Origin: a virus
Strand: one strand, 5' to 3'
DNA: 36,231 nucleotides
Virus record (IMG/VR): IMGVR_UViG_3300027499_000013
Span: 1-36,231 of that record
Part shown: piece after piece, positions 1 to 7,034 of the stretch
How the letters are laid out: each line of letters begins with the position of its first letter
Numbering within the stretch: position 1 is the first letter of the stretch
Notes under the pieces: model-generated
What the model was told of the DNA's origin: nothing
Seen by the model: the letters and a program-made list of their open reading frames with translations, nothing else
The model's database searches: none
Made by a program: the position numbers and the translations under genes

Positions 1-2
1 AC

Positions 3-962
3 ATCCGCGTCGTGGGAAATGAGCGCGGCCTCATGCAGTATCAAGCAGAATGTCTTGAATACGCGGAGGGTATCGGGAATCACCACGAAGTGGCTAAGTT
101 TGAGCGCAATCGAGTTCTTGATCTCATTGATAAGCCTTTTGTCAACTTCCCCAATGATCACGTTGTAACGAAGCTTGTTGAGGATTTCAAGGACGACATC
201 TATGGAGTGTTCCGCAGAAAACCTAAGACAGTCTTGGACCCAGTTGGGACCACCCCGGCCCCTGTTACCGAGATTGTTCTTGCAGAGGAAGAAGTTCCTG
301 GACCCAGCGTGCTGACTAAAGGCAAGGGTCTGTTCCAACACTGGAGTAGGGAAGCGGCTAATCGTTCACAAAAGTACGCAGTGGTGGCCGTGGCTTCAAC
401 TGTAATTCTGGCAAGCTCTCCGGCGCATGCTGGTAATGCTTTTTGTGGCCCTGAGAAAATGTTTGCTGATGCTGGTAAGGAAAGTTCTCAGGGGTTTACG
501 GCGAAGACTGTTCAAGCTTATGATGGTCTAGAACCTGGATCTGGCTACTATTTCCCTGAAATGATGTACCCAGTTGGTGGGGCAAAGATTTCATCGTACT
601 TTGGATATAGGAATTCTCCCTGTGCTGAGTGCTCTAGTAATCATCAAGGAATTGACTTTGCTCCTGGGTACGGAACTAAGATTCGTGCAGCCATTGCTGG
701 TGTTGTTACGGCAGTTGGGTACGAAGGGGAGCTTGGTTACGTTGTCGCTATTTCTGATCGTGTACATATAGAGACAATCTATGGGCACATGATTCCGGGG
801 TCGGCAACAGTTTCTGTTGGAGATGTTGTTGAGCTGGGTCAAATCATTGGAGAAGTTGGAAACTCTGGAGTATCAACTGGGGCGCACCTACACCTTGGAA
901 TCAAGTGGGACGGACGATTTGTCGACCCACTCCGCATACTCAAACAGTTTGCAGGTCGATAA
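3..962 (+). CDS. M23-family peptidase (LytM-like), 5' end possibly outside window
   Basis: Probable peptidoglycan endopeptidase. Numbered from the GTG at 12, residues 190-316 carry the M23 zinc-binding pattern: H211-x3-D215 (HQGID), H259 in a YGHM segment, and H292-x-H294 (HLH). Residues 121-140 form a hydrophobic segment ending in AHA, like an internal signal or membrane anchor, so the catalytic part probably lies outside the membrane. Residues 1-115 are acidic and unrecognised. The frame is open to the left edge, so GTG 12 may not be the real start. The next gene starts within the stop codon (TAATG). It could be a tail-associated lysin or an endolysin component. The M23 call is firm; the role is inferred. 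Confidence 0.88.
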   Translation: MRVVGNERGLMQYQAECLEYAEGIGNHHEVAKFERNRVLDLIDKPFVNFPNDHVVTKLVEDFKDDIYGVFRRKPKTVLDPVGTTPAPVTEIVLAEEEVPGPSVLTKGKGLFQHWSREAANRSQKYAVVAVASTVILASSPAHAGNAFCGPEKMFADAGKESSQGFTAKTVQAYDGLEPGSGYYFPEMMYPVGGAKISSYFGYRNSPCAECSSNHQGIDFAPGYGTKIRAAIAGVVTAVGYEGELGYVVAISDRVHIETIYGHMIPGSATVSVGDVVELGQIIGEVGNSGVSTGAHLHLGIKWDGRFVDPLRILKQFAGR

Positions 963-1153
963 TGGCAGTCAACATTGGAAGCACCGGAAGTAGCACCGGA
1001 GAAACAACGCTCGCTGAGCGGGCCGCTCGAGCGCTGGCAAGAGAGAAGTCTGTCACCGAATCGTGGCGCAAGGCGTGGAAGTGGACATCACTAGTCTTGT
1101 TCGGGAACCAACTAATTATTGTGGCTCTCTTGATTTGGCTCTTAGTGTTTTAG
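962..1153 (+). CDS. Small single-TM protein, holin-like
   Basis: A 63-aa protein whose ATG overlaps the stop of the M23 gene, so the two are probably translationally coupled. Residues 1-40 are polar with alternating charges. From about residue 41 a hydrophobic stretch (LVLFGNQLIIVALLIWLLVF) runs to the C-terminus, giving one transmembrane helix. A small membrane protein directly after a wall hydrolase suggests a holin or lysis-associated membrane factor, but there is no sequence signature for that. It ends convergently with the reverse-strand gene at 1150, overlapping it by 4 bases. Confidence 0.8.
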   Translation: MAVNIGSTGSSTGETTLAERAARALAREKSVTESWRKAWKWTSLVLFGNQLIIVALLIWLLVF

Positions 1154-2295
1154 AACAACCAAGGTTCTGTGGGGTCCTCGACGTATTCTGCGTCGGGGAC
1201 TTCAAAGTTTAAGGTGTGAAGCATCGAGGCAAGGAGTGGCGTCATGGTGCTTGCTTCGGAATGCCTCGGGTGCATCTTGGGAAGCAAGTCATTGTCTTGG
1301 ACGTACTTGGCGTTCTTTGGCTTACCTGAGCGAACGAGCTTAAGGAAGGCATTGACGCGAGCCATGGCCCAACTGTTACGATTCTGGTCGGGGCGGTGGC
1401 TGGTTGAGAATGCTCCGGCACCACGGCGATAAACTGCCTTGAGCTTTGCGAGCGTAACCTTCCGACCGTTCGGCGCTTTCTCGTTGTGTTCCTTGACCTT
1501 CTTCTCAAGAGAAGTGGTAATGGCTGCGGTGAAGGTAACGCCCTTGCCGTCAGAGGCCGAGCCCTTCTTGTTCCTGTCGGAGCCCTTGATCTGATCTTTC
1601 TTGGGAGCCTTCTTTGATCCAGCGGTAGCCGTTACGGATTCTTCAGTAACCGGACCGCCAGCTGCCCATGCGTTGCAGGTGCGCTCCGATGCACACTTGA
1701 AGTCGAGGGCGCTACAGTAGCCGAGTTCTCCGGCAGCAATCGTGCCTTCGGCCTCTTGGTCCATTCCGATGCCCTGCTCAATGCAGTCGAGCACAGAAGG
1801 GGTGCGAACAAAGAAGATGCAGTTACCGCAAAGGGCTGACTTTGCTTCTTGGATGTTGGTGTTCCAGCGCGTTGCCTTGTCCTGCCAGAACTTGTCGTTT
1901 GGCTCTGCGGGATTGAGCGGACCGTAACCTACATTGTCAATTGCGTTCTGGCGGTTCTTGAGGTTGAGTTGAATGTCTTGGGTTGCAGGGGGGCACTCGC
2001 CTCCGTAGCCTCCGGCGTCGGCTGTGACTGCACCATCGGGGAGGACAGCGAAACGGCACAGGCCGCCTTCCTCTACATCCGAGGCGATGATCTCGCAACC
2101 GTTAGGGGAATTGAAGAAGACGCAGTTCCCACACTTAACGCCGATCGCGGCATTCTCTTGGTTCTCCGAAGCGGGGGTGTACCCTGCCCAGACGCCAGTG
2201 TTGTCGTCGTTGAACTTACCGTAGCGGTTGGCAATCGTACGCAGAGCGTCGGCCAATTCCTGCTCTTCGGGAATTAAATTAGGGTTGTAGTCCAT
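1150..2295 (-). CDS. Cys-module protein with conserved RRGAGAFSTSHRP domain
   Basis: A 381-aa protein and the only clear reverse-strand gene in the window. It has two related Cys modules: CGNCVFF with C55, C58, C67 and C80, and CGNCIFF with C156, C159, C171 and C194, plus C201 and C207. The spacing suggests metal or iron-sulphur binding. Residues 231-250 are Lys/Gly rich. Residues 279-345 contain RRGAGAFSTSHRP and WAMARVNAFLK, a pattern I recall from phage head-region or fused proteins of unknown function. The start is the ATG complementary to 2293-2295. A TAAAAT -10 lies six bases before it, so the mRNA is probably leaderless. Exact function unknown. Confidence 0.85.
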   Translation of the reverse strand: MDYNPNLIPEEQELADALRTIANRYGKFNDDNTGVWAGYTPASENQENAAIGVKCGNCVFFNSPNGCEIIASDVEEGGLCRFAVLPDGAVTADAGGYGGECPPATQDIQLNLKNRQNAIDNVGYGPLNPAEPNDKFWQDKATRWNTNIQEAKSALCGNCIFFVRTPSVLDCIEQGIGMDQEAEGTIAAGELGYCSALDFKCASERTCNAWAAGGPVTEESVTATAGSKKAPKKDQIKGSDRNKKGSASDGKGVTFTAAITTSLEKKVKEHNEKAPNGRKVTLAKLKAVYRRGAGAFSTSHRPDQNRNSWAMARVNAFLKLVRSGKPKNAKYVQDNDLLPKMHPRHSEASTMTPLLASMLHTLNFEVPDAEYVEDPTEPWLF

Positions 2296-2307
2296 ACATC
2301 TATTTTA
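2296..2307 (-). promoter_or_regulatory. Leaderless promoter for the reverse-strand gene
   Basis: Reading the reverse strand, TAAAAT (2307-2302) is followed by six bases and then the ATG at 2295. That places the transcript start at the start codon. No Shine-Dalgarno is present. Confidence 0.6.
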
Positions 2308-2366
2308 CATTGGTGGCGGTAGACTGTCTTTAGGATAAAGTAGTACCTGAGAATCTAGGAGTAGTC

Positions 2367-2789
2367 ATGAAGAAAGCACGCGGTCAGGGGCGGAAAAACC
2401 GTCCGACCCCCAAGCGAGTCAAGCCTGTGAAGAAGGGTCTTACTGGGTTGACATTCGATCACCCGACCGTGGCGCATGCTCGCTACGAGCTGGAGTTGAT
2501 CGGCGAAGATCCTCGCATCATTGACTGGTACTGCTCTGTGTTGGCGAAGTGGGCCGAGTTGGGTCACTCTGGATCATCGGCTGAGTTGACGGCGGATACG
2601 CTGCATCGGCTGATGAAGGGGGAGAACCTTGCTCCTCTTACTGCCGACCCTGAAGAGTGGACGGACCGTTCCGATATTTCGGGGTACCCTCTCTGGCAGA
2701 ACAACCGAAACACACAGATATTCTCAACGGACGGTGGCGCAACTGCGATCCACTATTCCGAGTTGCCGAAGGAGGCAGAAGATGCGTAG
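2367..2789 (+). CDS. Hypothetical basic N-terminal protein (140 aa)
   Basis: Unrecognised 140-aa protein. The first 25 residues are very basic (MKKARGQGRKNRPTPKRVKP), which suggests nucleic-acid contact. The rest is mixed helical and acidic (for example ELELIGEDPRIIDWYCSVLAKWAELG). The start is set by AGGAG at 2357-2361, five bases upstream of ATG 2367. It is divergent from the reverse-strand gene and overlaps the next small gene by 8 bases. It contains one CGGACGGT motif (2728) and one CGGACCGT motif (2662) in its coding sequence, part of a recurrent short motif in this region. Confidence 0.85.
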   Translation: MKKARGQGRKNRPTPKRVKPVKKGLTGLTFDHPTVAHARYELELIGEDPRIIDWYCSVLAKWAELGHSGSSAELTADTLHRLMKGENLAPLTADPEEWTDRSDISGYPLWQNNRNTQIFSTDGGATAIHYSELPKEAEDA

Positions 2790-2895
2790 ACTCCCCTTCA
2801 ACCTCAAATATCGTTGGTATTCGCTAGTTGCGTGGGTGCAGAGAAAGGACCTTCCTCAGGTGTGGCCGCGTGATAAATACGGACGGTGGCAGTAA
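2782..2895 (+). CDS. Small basic protein, 37 aa
   Basis: Starts inside the end of the previous gene (8-base overlap) with a strong SD, GGAGG at 2771-2775, six bases before ATG 2782. The product is Arg/Trp/Lys rich (MRRLPFNLKYRWYS... to KYGRWQ). No domain is recognised. The strong SD and overlap argue for a real coupled microgene. The final codons carry the recurrent CGGACGGT motif (2880-2887). Confidence 0.65.
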   Translation: MRRLPFNLKYRWYSLVAWVQRKDLPQVWPRDKYGRWQ

Positions 2896-2912
2896 TAGCC
2901 TTTGTTTGATGA

Positions 2913-3023
2913 TAAACTAGTAAAGCCTTAGCAAGTAAGAAAGACCTAAAGCAAGGCAGAAGTTAGTTAGCGCAAGCTGACTAATTTTGTTTTAGGCCTC
3001 AATACCCATAAAGGAGGTTCAAA
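2913..3023 (+). promoter_or_regulatory. Promoter and structured leader of the NlpC/P60 gene
   Basis: A TAAACT -10 at 2913-2918 is followed by about 100 nt of leader. The leader holds a complete intrinsic-terminator-like hairpin (2963-2993), an outer pairing of CCTAAA (about 2945) with TTTAGG (about 2991), and then a strong SD AAGGAGG (3011-3017) before GTG 3024. The layout fits attenuation, or a short RNA of about 70 nt with read-through into the gene. Confidence 0.55.
2963..2993 (+). terminator. Intrinsic terminator or attenuator, GCAA loop
   Basis: The stem TTAGTTAGC / GCTGACTAA (9 bp, one G-U) closes a GNRA loop GCAA and is followed directly by TTTTGTTTT. It lies upstream of, not downstream of, the SD of the following gene. 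Confidence 0.8.
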
Positions 3024-3611
3024 GTGTACCTCAAACTTGGAACTCTGACCTTGGCTGTCTTGGTCAGTTTTATTCCTGGGAACATGGCAAATGCTGTAGT
3101 TCCGGGATCTTTACTCAATAGTGACAGTATCTGGTGGAACCCTTCCGCTCGAACGGCTATGGCCATACAAGCATTCGTCGCCTCCGATAAGGCAGAGATG
3201 TCGATTGCTGAACGTGACTCATATCGAACAGTTCGAAAAGCTGGGGGACACTCCTACGACATCGACAAGATGGTGTGGGGAGACCGTGTCTTTGACACGG
3301 CGATGAACTATATCGGCACTCCCTACGCCCGTAGCGGGGTCGGTCCTGAGTATTTTGATTGCTCTGGATTCACTCGTTTCGTGTTGGCTAAGCACGGCAT
3401 TCATCTCGAACACTCTGCGTCAAAGCAGCTTAGGGCTGGGAAAATTATCCCAGAGTCTAAAGCGCGACTCGGGGATATCGTATGGATGCCGGGACACGTC
3501 GGGTTTTGGGCTGGAAACGGCCTAATGCTGGATTCATTGAAACCTGGTACTCGGGTCGACGTTCGTGAAATCTGGAGCTCGTCCTACAAAGTTATTCGCC
3601 TTGATGGTTGA
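3024..3611 (+). CDS. Secreted NlpC/P60-family cell-wall hydrolase
   Basis: A 195-aa protein with an N-terminal signal peptide: basic Lys, hydrophobic LGTLTLAVLVSFIPG, and an ANA-type cleavage site near residue 24. The C-terminal NlpC/P60 domain has the catalytic Cys in DCSGF (C114) and His in GHVGFWAG (H159), followed by a probable third polar residue. The family cleaves peptide cross-links in peptidoglycan. The start GTG is fixed by AAGGAGG six bases upstream. It sits behind an attenuator-like leader, so expression may be conditional. A Sec-exported hydrolase in a phage could act in lysis or superinfection control; the role is inferred. Confidence 0.9.
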   Translation: MYLKLGTLTLAVLVSFIPGNMANAVVPGSLLNSDSIWWNPSARTAMAIQAFVASDKAEMSIAERDSYRTVRKAGGHSYDIDKMVWGDRVFDTAMNYIGTPYARSGVGPEYFDCSGFTRFVLAKHGIHLEHSASKQLRAGKIIPESKARLGDIVWMPGHVGFWAGNGLMLDSLKPGTRVDVREIWSSSYKVIRLDG

Positions 3612-3618
3612 GATGATG

Positions 3619-3624
3619 TAGAAT
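3619..3624 (+). promoter_or_regulatory. Leaderless promoter -10 (TAGAAT)
   Basis: TAGAAT is followed by six bases and then ATG 3631, with no SD. Same geometry as the starts at 5139, 31376, 31568 and 32569. Confidence 0.6.
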
Positions 3625-3630
3625 GAGTGA

Positions 3631-4029
3631 ATGATTAAATGGTGGAATCGACTCTTCCGGCGCAAGGCGTCAATGGATGAGTGGATCGACACACAACTAG
3701 CAAGCGGACGGTCCATGTCAGACCTCGTCTTTGTCCAAACAGACACACACGTCGAATGGATTCAGGCAGAGGGGACATGGGCCGTCCCTTCTGGTTTAGT
3801 AGACCCTCGTGAATCTGATTTATATGACGCTGTTTTGGTGGCTGTGGACTTGGGGATTCTGGACAAAGTTCTCTTCGCTAAAGGTGCCGGACGAGGTGGT
3901 CGAGGAGAAGTTGGAAGTATCATCGGCGACATTGAACATCAGGGGAAGCACTACTGGGTGATCGATTTTGACTTCGAGGGCTGGGAAGATTTTTCAAACG
4001 ACGGAACTATAAAAACTGGAGGTGACTAG
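3631..4029 (+). CDS. Hypothetical protein, 132 aa, leaderless
   Basis: No recognised family. The N-terminus is basic and Trp-rich (MIKWWNRLFRRK). A Gly/Arg loop (AKGAGRGGRGEVG) lies near residue 85-97 and the tail is acidic. The alternation of hydrophobic strands and polar turns suggests a small alpha/beta fold. There is no SD, and TAGAAT sits six bases before the ATG. The stop codon region overlaps the GTG of the next membrane microprotein. Early codons contain CGGACGGT (3705-3712). Confidence 0.75.
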   Translation: MIKWWNRLFRRKASMDEWIDTQLASGRSMSDLVFVQTDTHVEWIQAEGTWAVPSGLVDPRESDLYDAVLVAVDLGILDKVLFAKGAGRGGRGEVGSIIGDIEHQGKHYWVIDFDFEGWEDFSNDGTIKTGGD

Positions 4030-4127
4030 TGGACTGGTTTAGTGGATTGGTTGGCGCATCGTTTGCGCTCAACATATTCTTCGTGGTAGCGTTTATTATC
4101 GCTGCGCGATCGCGTAGTGGAAAGTAA
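4029..4127 (+). CDS. Membrane microprotein, 32 aa
   Basis: GTG at 4029 overlaps the last base of the previous stop codon (TAGTG). The peptide is MDWFSGLVGASF, then a hydrophobic helix (ALNIFFVVAFIIAA), then a basic RSRSGK tail, giving one TM segment with a positive C-terminus. AACTGGAGGTGAC upstream supplies a GGAGG SD. An intrinsic terminator follows within 20 bases. Function unknown; it could be a holin-like or membrane-regulatory peptide. Confidence 0.65.
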   Translation: MDWFSGLVGASFALNIFFVVAFIIAARSRSGK

Positions 4128-4144
4128 CTCAACTTAATAAAGAG

Positions 4145-4176
4145 AAGCCCCTAGGTGTCACCCTATGGGGCTTTTC
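4145..4176 (+). terminator. Intrinsic terminator
   Basis: AAGCCCC pairs with GGGGCTT, extended by TAGG/CCTA across a one-base bulge, and is followed by TTCTTGTTT. It ends the 3631-4127 unit. Confidence 0.85.
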
Positions 4177-4188
4177 TTGTTTCTGTGC

Positions 4189-4246
4189 TAGAGTATCTGT
4201 ACTTCGGCATTCGCTGGAGGGAACCTCTTATTTAGGAGAAAAAACC
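4189..4246 (+). promoter_or_regulatory. Promoter and leader for the 4247 gene
   Basis: Extended -10 TGC-TAGAGT (TAGAGT 4189-4194), about 45 nt of leader, then AGGAG (4233-4237) about nine bases before GTG 4247. Confidence 0.5.
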
Positions 4247-4624
4247 GTGAATGATCACATCCAACAAATCGTCAGCGGACAAGCTGTCGAGATCGTGCTG
4301 AACGATGGCACCTACCTGCGTGAGGAAATTCTCTCATGCGACCTTATCGGAGTCGTCATTGAGGCGCTTGTCCTTGACCGATCCGGCGGAAGTATGCAAC
4401 CGCGTATCATCCCATGGTCGTCTATCCGTGACATTACGATTCTGGCGCAATACAACGAAGGTGACGCATTTGAGGTCCTGAAGGATCACCGCATCCATTC
4501 GACTCGCTTGGACGGAACTGTGTATAGCTCCTTCGACCACAGCGGATTCAACAGCGGTATTTCCGCTAACGAATCACCGGACGGTGGAGATTGCCACATC
4601 TGCATCAAATTGAGCACACACTAA
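4247..4624 (+). CDS. Hypothetical protein with possible Sm/LSm-like N-terminal barrel
   Basis: A 125-aa protein. Residues 8-70 read as successive short beta strands with DG turns (G-x-V-E-I-V-L-N-D-G-T-Y, then GVVIEALVLD, then IIPWSSIRDITIL), a rhythm seen in LSm/Hfq-like barrels. This is a weak structural impression, not a motif match. The C-terminal 45 residues are polar, with two Cys in DCHIC. GTG start with an upstream AGGAG. It is coupled to the following microprotein (TAATG overlap). It contains a CGGACGGT motif at 4578. Confidence 0.75.
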   Translation: MNDHIQQIVSGQAVEIVLNDGTYLREEILSCDLIGVVIEALVLDRSGGSMQPRIIPWSSIRDITILAQYNEGDAFEVLKDHRIHSTRLDGTVYSSFDHSGFNSGISANESPDGGDCHICIKLSTH

Positions 4625-4704
4625 TGAGTACGAGTGAAATCCTCGTTATCTCTGTGGCAGTTGCTGTTTACGTTGCGCTGAACGAAGTTCTATCTATGTT
4701 CTAG
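4624..4704 (+). CDS. Membrane microprotein, 26 aa
   Basis: ATG overlaps the upstream stop (TAATG). The peptide MSTSEILVISVAVAVYVALN plus EVLSMF is almost entirely one hydrophobic helix. Like 4029-4127 it is the last gene before a perfect terminator, so membrane microproteins close two consecutive transcription units. No family recognised. Confidence 0.6.
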   Translation: MSTSEILVISVAVAVYVALNEVLSMF

Positions 4705-4721
4705 TCAGTTTCAGTGTTGGA

Positions 4722-4750
4722 GACCCCCTCTTCGGAGGGGGTCCTTTTTT
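4722..4750 (+). terminator. Intrinsic terminator, UUCG loop
   Basis: GACCCCCTC / GAGGGGGTC (9 bp perfect) around TTCG, followed by CCTTTTTT. Confidence 0.95.
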
Positions 4751-5126
4751 GTCTTATGTCTGAGGAGTGTGAGGAACGGACCGTGCAGACTTATGCATAC
4801 TTACTTGGCTGGGGTGGCGAAAAATTGATTGTCGAGGTCGATTTCCATGTGCTCAATATATAAATTTAGTTGACTCCTTGCGCTTTAGTTGGGGTGATCC
4901 TTGCTGATGGTGTTGGTTGATTGACATAGTAGGAGATAGTGGGCCCTTTGTTTAGGCGGAAGTTTTCACACTTATGTCTGACGAGTAGATTGTCACATCA
5001 AGTAAACTTAGTTTCTCCTTAACGCGTATGCGCCATCGTGCACATAGAGAGAAAATAAGTTGACTCCTCGTCACCTCAGACTCCTCAGACATAAGTAGAC
5101 ATAAGTGGTAGGTAGACATAGTGTGT
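4751..5126. repeat. Gene-free region with 16-bp direct and inverted repeats
   Basis: About 375 bases without a convincing gene. CTTATGTCTGAGGAGT (4753-4768) recurs as CTTATGTCTGACGAGT (4971-4986) and inverted as ACTCCTCAGACATAAG (5080-5095). The ACATAAGT core repeats at 5099-5106, and a partial TAGACATA lies at 5113-5120, just before the next promoter. AGTTGACTCCT occurs twice (4868-4878 and 5058-5068). The centre is A/T-richer than its surroundings. The array could be an operator, a replication or partition site, or an att region. Confidence 0.7.
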
Positions 5127-5132
5127 TATGAT
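5127..5132 (+). promoter_or_regulatory. Leaderless extended -10 promoter (TGT-TATGAT)
   Basis: TATGAT preceded by TGT, then six bases, then ATG 5139, with no SD. The tandem ACATAAGT elements end just upstream of the -10, so a bound protein would contact polymerase. Confidence 0.7.
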
Positions 5133-5138
5133 GGGGGC

Positions 5139-5714
5139 ATGACTGACATTGAATTCTCGGCGATATCGCCGACGTCACCCGAGGCCCAAGAATATCTCCG
5201 CGAGATGAAAGAACGCGCAGAGAAAATGGGTCGAGGGTCAAGAGATGTTTGTGCGTGTGGACACTCGATGAAGTACCACCACACAGATATCGCTTCAGGC
5301 TACGTTGCCTGTTCCCCCGGACGGATCGTCTGTGGCTGTAAAGAGACACGGGCCGTACTTCGTACATCGAACCTTCGACGCTTCTTGCACAAGACCTCAG
5401 AGCCAGGATATGGAATGAACCACTCCCTGAGCAAAGGAGTAGCTGCGGCACTAGGTGCTGGAGAAATGGTCGAGTGGATTCATGTGGTCGAGACAGGCGC
5501 TGTTGCCTGTGACTCGTGTGCCGGACCGACTGGGTTCGTCGACGAGAAAGGTCAATCCCCTGTATTCGTCATGGCATTTGATCGTCACTGGATTCGAGTG
5601 TCCGACGGTGACATTGCTGCGTACTCTCGCGTAATGTGTGAGTCGTGCGCTCGAGGTGTCTTTGAACACGGGATTGAGTTCTTGAGTGGCGCTCGCGCTA
5701 AAGCACGTGTCTAG
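5139..5714 (+). CDS. Cys/His-rich protein, paralogue A (191 aa)
   Basis: First gene of a five-gene overlapping operon. Near residues 37-68 it has C-x-CGHS-x3-HH-(x)n-G-Y-x2-C-x-P-G-x4-C-x-C-x2-TRAVLR, a likely zinc-binding module. A second set of Cys lies further on (CDSC, then CESC). The next gene has the same first module (CICGHS...C...CYC...RAVVR), so the pair arose by tandem duplication. The true start is the ATG at 5139, directly after the TATGAT box. An upstream in-frame GTG (5121) would sit inside the promoter. Function unknown; a regulatory or nucleic-acid-binding role is only a guess. Confidence 0.8.
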   Translation: MTDIEFSAISPTSPEAQEYLREMKERAEKMGRGSRDVCACGHSMKYHHTDIASGYVACSPGRIVCGCKETRAVLRTSNLRRFLHKTSEPGYGMNHSLSKGVAAALGAGEMVEWIHVVETGAVACDSCAGPTGFVDEKGQSPVFVMAFDRHWIRVSDGDIAAYSRVMCESCARGVFEHGIEFLSGARAKARV

Positions 5715-6204
5715 TTCTAGTAAGACGGACCGTACGCTTATTTGTATCTGTGGGCACTCACTAGGTACACATGACATGGTTGGCACTGAGTATGCTCGCT
5801 GTCAGCCCTCTACAGGAGTTCGGTGCTATTGCTCGGGCGGAGAGAGGGCAGTCGTTCGGCTGCTCGATGTTCGCATCGGCGGTCGAGGTGCTGCCTGGAC
5901 TGGCGGCCTCAAGACCATGGAAAAGGGCATCAAGGTATATCAAGACGGACGGTACCTCACTGGGCTAGATTGGGGACTACACCGCCTTAGAGAGAAAGGG
6001 TTGAGCTATGCGTGGCTTTCAAGTCGTTGCGACGTTGAATCCTGCAGTCGGCCATTCCTCGGGGATACCGATGTGCACGTGCGGATGGTTGGGGCTGATG
6101 GAGAAATCCTGCTTAGGCTGTCTCGCTCCGAGGATTACACCGGACGGTTCACATTGATTTGCGGAACCTGCGAAATCGAGATGAGGTATCGAGATGGAAA
6201 ATAA
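5707..6204 (+). CDS. Cys/His-rich protein, paralogue B
   Basis: About 165 aa. The N-terminal module CICGHSLGTHD...C-x-P...RCYC...ERAVVR matches that of the preceding protein. A second Cys group follows (CDVESC, then CGTCE). The start is uncertain: GTG 5707 overlaps the upstream stop by 8 bases, while GTG 5686 in the same frame would overlap by 29, and neither has a strong SD. The stop overlaps the next ATG by 11 bases. Contains CGGACCGT (5726), CGGACGGT (5946) and CGGACGGT (6141). Confidence 0.78.
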   Translation: MSSSSKTDRTLICICGHSLGTHDMVGTEYARCQPSTGVRCYCSGGERAVVRLLDVRIGGRGAAWTGGLKTMEKGIKVYQDGRYLTGLDWGLHRLREKGLSYAWLSSRCDVESCSRPFLGDTDVHVRMVGADGEILLRLSRSEDYTGRFTLICGTCEIEMRYRDGK

Positions 6205-6568
6205 TTCTTTAGGCGGACCGTGGAGACCCGACTGGGCTAATCGTGAGTTTATGATTATTTGCATCGCATCACAAGGTGGCAAGTATGCAGACGCTGACTT
6301 TGCTGCAGGACACTTCATTGGTGGACTTGCCGAGAAGTTGCGCGTCGCGTCTGTCTCTGGTACTGTTCCCATAGATGTGGCAGTCCCGGCTGACCTTCTT
6401 CCGCAAATCGATTTGATTGCGATGAAGTTTGGCTACATCGTTAAGCCAGACTGGGAGAAGCAGTTCTACAATTACGTCCCCATCTCGTTCTATCTTGTTC
6501 GAGACGTGGAGGATGTACTCGGATTAGAAGGAGATTCAAGTGAAGAACCAGGGAATGGGAATGAGTGA
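6194..6568 (+). CDS. Hypothetical protein, 124 aa
   Basis: ATG lies inside the end of paralogue B (11-base overlap). The body has a compact alpha/beta look (FMIICIASQGGKYADADFAAG, then PIDVAVPADLLPQIDLIAMKFGYIV) and an acidic, unstructured tail (EGDSSEEPGNGNE). No family recognised. It overlaps the next gene by 29 bases; the AAGGAG for that gene lies within its 3' end. CGGACCGT (6214-6221) sits just after the start codon. Confidence 0.78.
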   Translation: MENNSLGGPWRPDWANREFMIICIASQGGKYADADFAAGHFIGGLAEKLRVASVSGTVPIDVAVPADLLPQIDLIAMKFGYIVKPDWEKQFYNYVPISFYLVRDVEDVLGLEGDSSEEPGNGNE

Positions 6569-7034
6569 GGCAGGAGACATCTTCTCCTCGTGGGAAGATG
6601 AAATGGACGGACGGTGGAACCTTGTTGGATTGTCCACCGAGGTGTTCAAGGGAGAAGCACTAAACTTTATGTCGATGTCAGTTGATGATGTCGGCAAGAT
6701 GTTCGGCGAAAAGGTGCATGGTCCTGCGGCCATGATCGCGGCTATTCGCCTCCTCAAGAAGTGCCTCGTAGATGAGACGGACCGTGAGCGTTTCGAGCAG
6801 TTGTCATTTGCCGAGTCGCTCGAGGTTGTGTCCCAGTGGCACGTCCTGTCGACCAAGGCTGAGGAAGAACGCTCCAAAAAGAACCTCGCTCAGAGGATTG
6901 AGGAGACCAAGTCCAAGATGAAAGAAGTCCTCGAGTCCGTCGGGTTGCCGACCGATTTGCTGGACGGCATCGAGTTAGAAAATGGGACGGTGATTGGCGA
7001 AGATGGTGACTCGGAAGACGACGACTCGGAGTGA
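6540..7034 (+). CDS. Hypothetical helical protein with acidic tail
   Basis: A 164-aa protein. GTG 6540 is supported by AAGGAG at 6528-6533, six bases upstream. The middle (residues 45-105) is helical, including FEQLSFAESLEVVSQWHVLS, a pattern somewhat like phage tail-assembly chaperones. A charged coiled-coil-like stretch follows (EEERSKKNLAQRIEETKSKM), then an Asp/Glu tail. The next reading frame overlaps its end by 32 bases, as in the chaperone frameshift arrangement, but I see no convincing slippery site and no tape-measure gene nearby. The chaperone idea is therefore weak. Confidence 0.78.
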   Translation: MKNQGMGMSEAGDIFSSWEDEMDGRWNLVGLSTEVFKGEALNFMSMSVDDVGKMFGEKVHGPAAMIAAIRLLKKCLVDETDRERFEQLSFAESLEVVSQWHVLSTKAEEERSKKNLAQRIEETKSKMKEVLESVGLPTDLLDGIELENGTVIGEDGDSEDDDSE

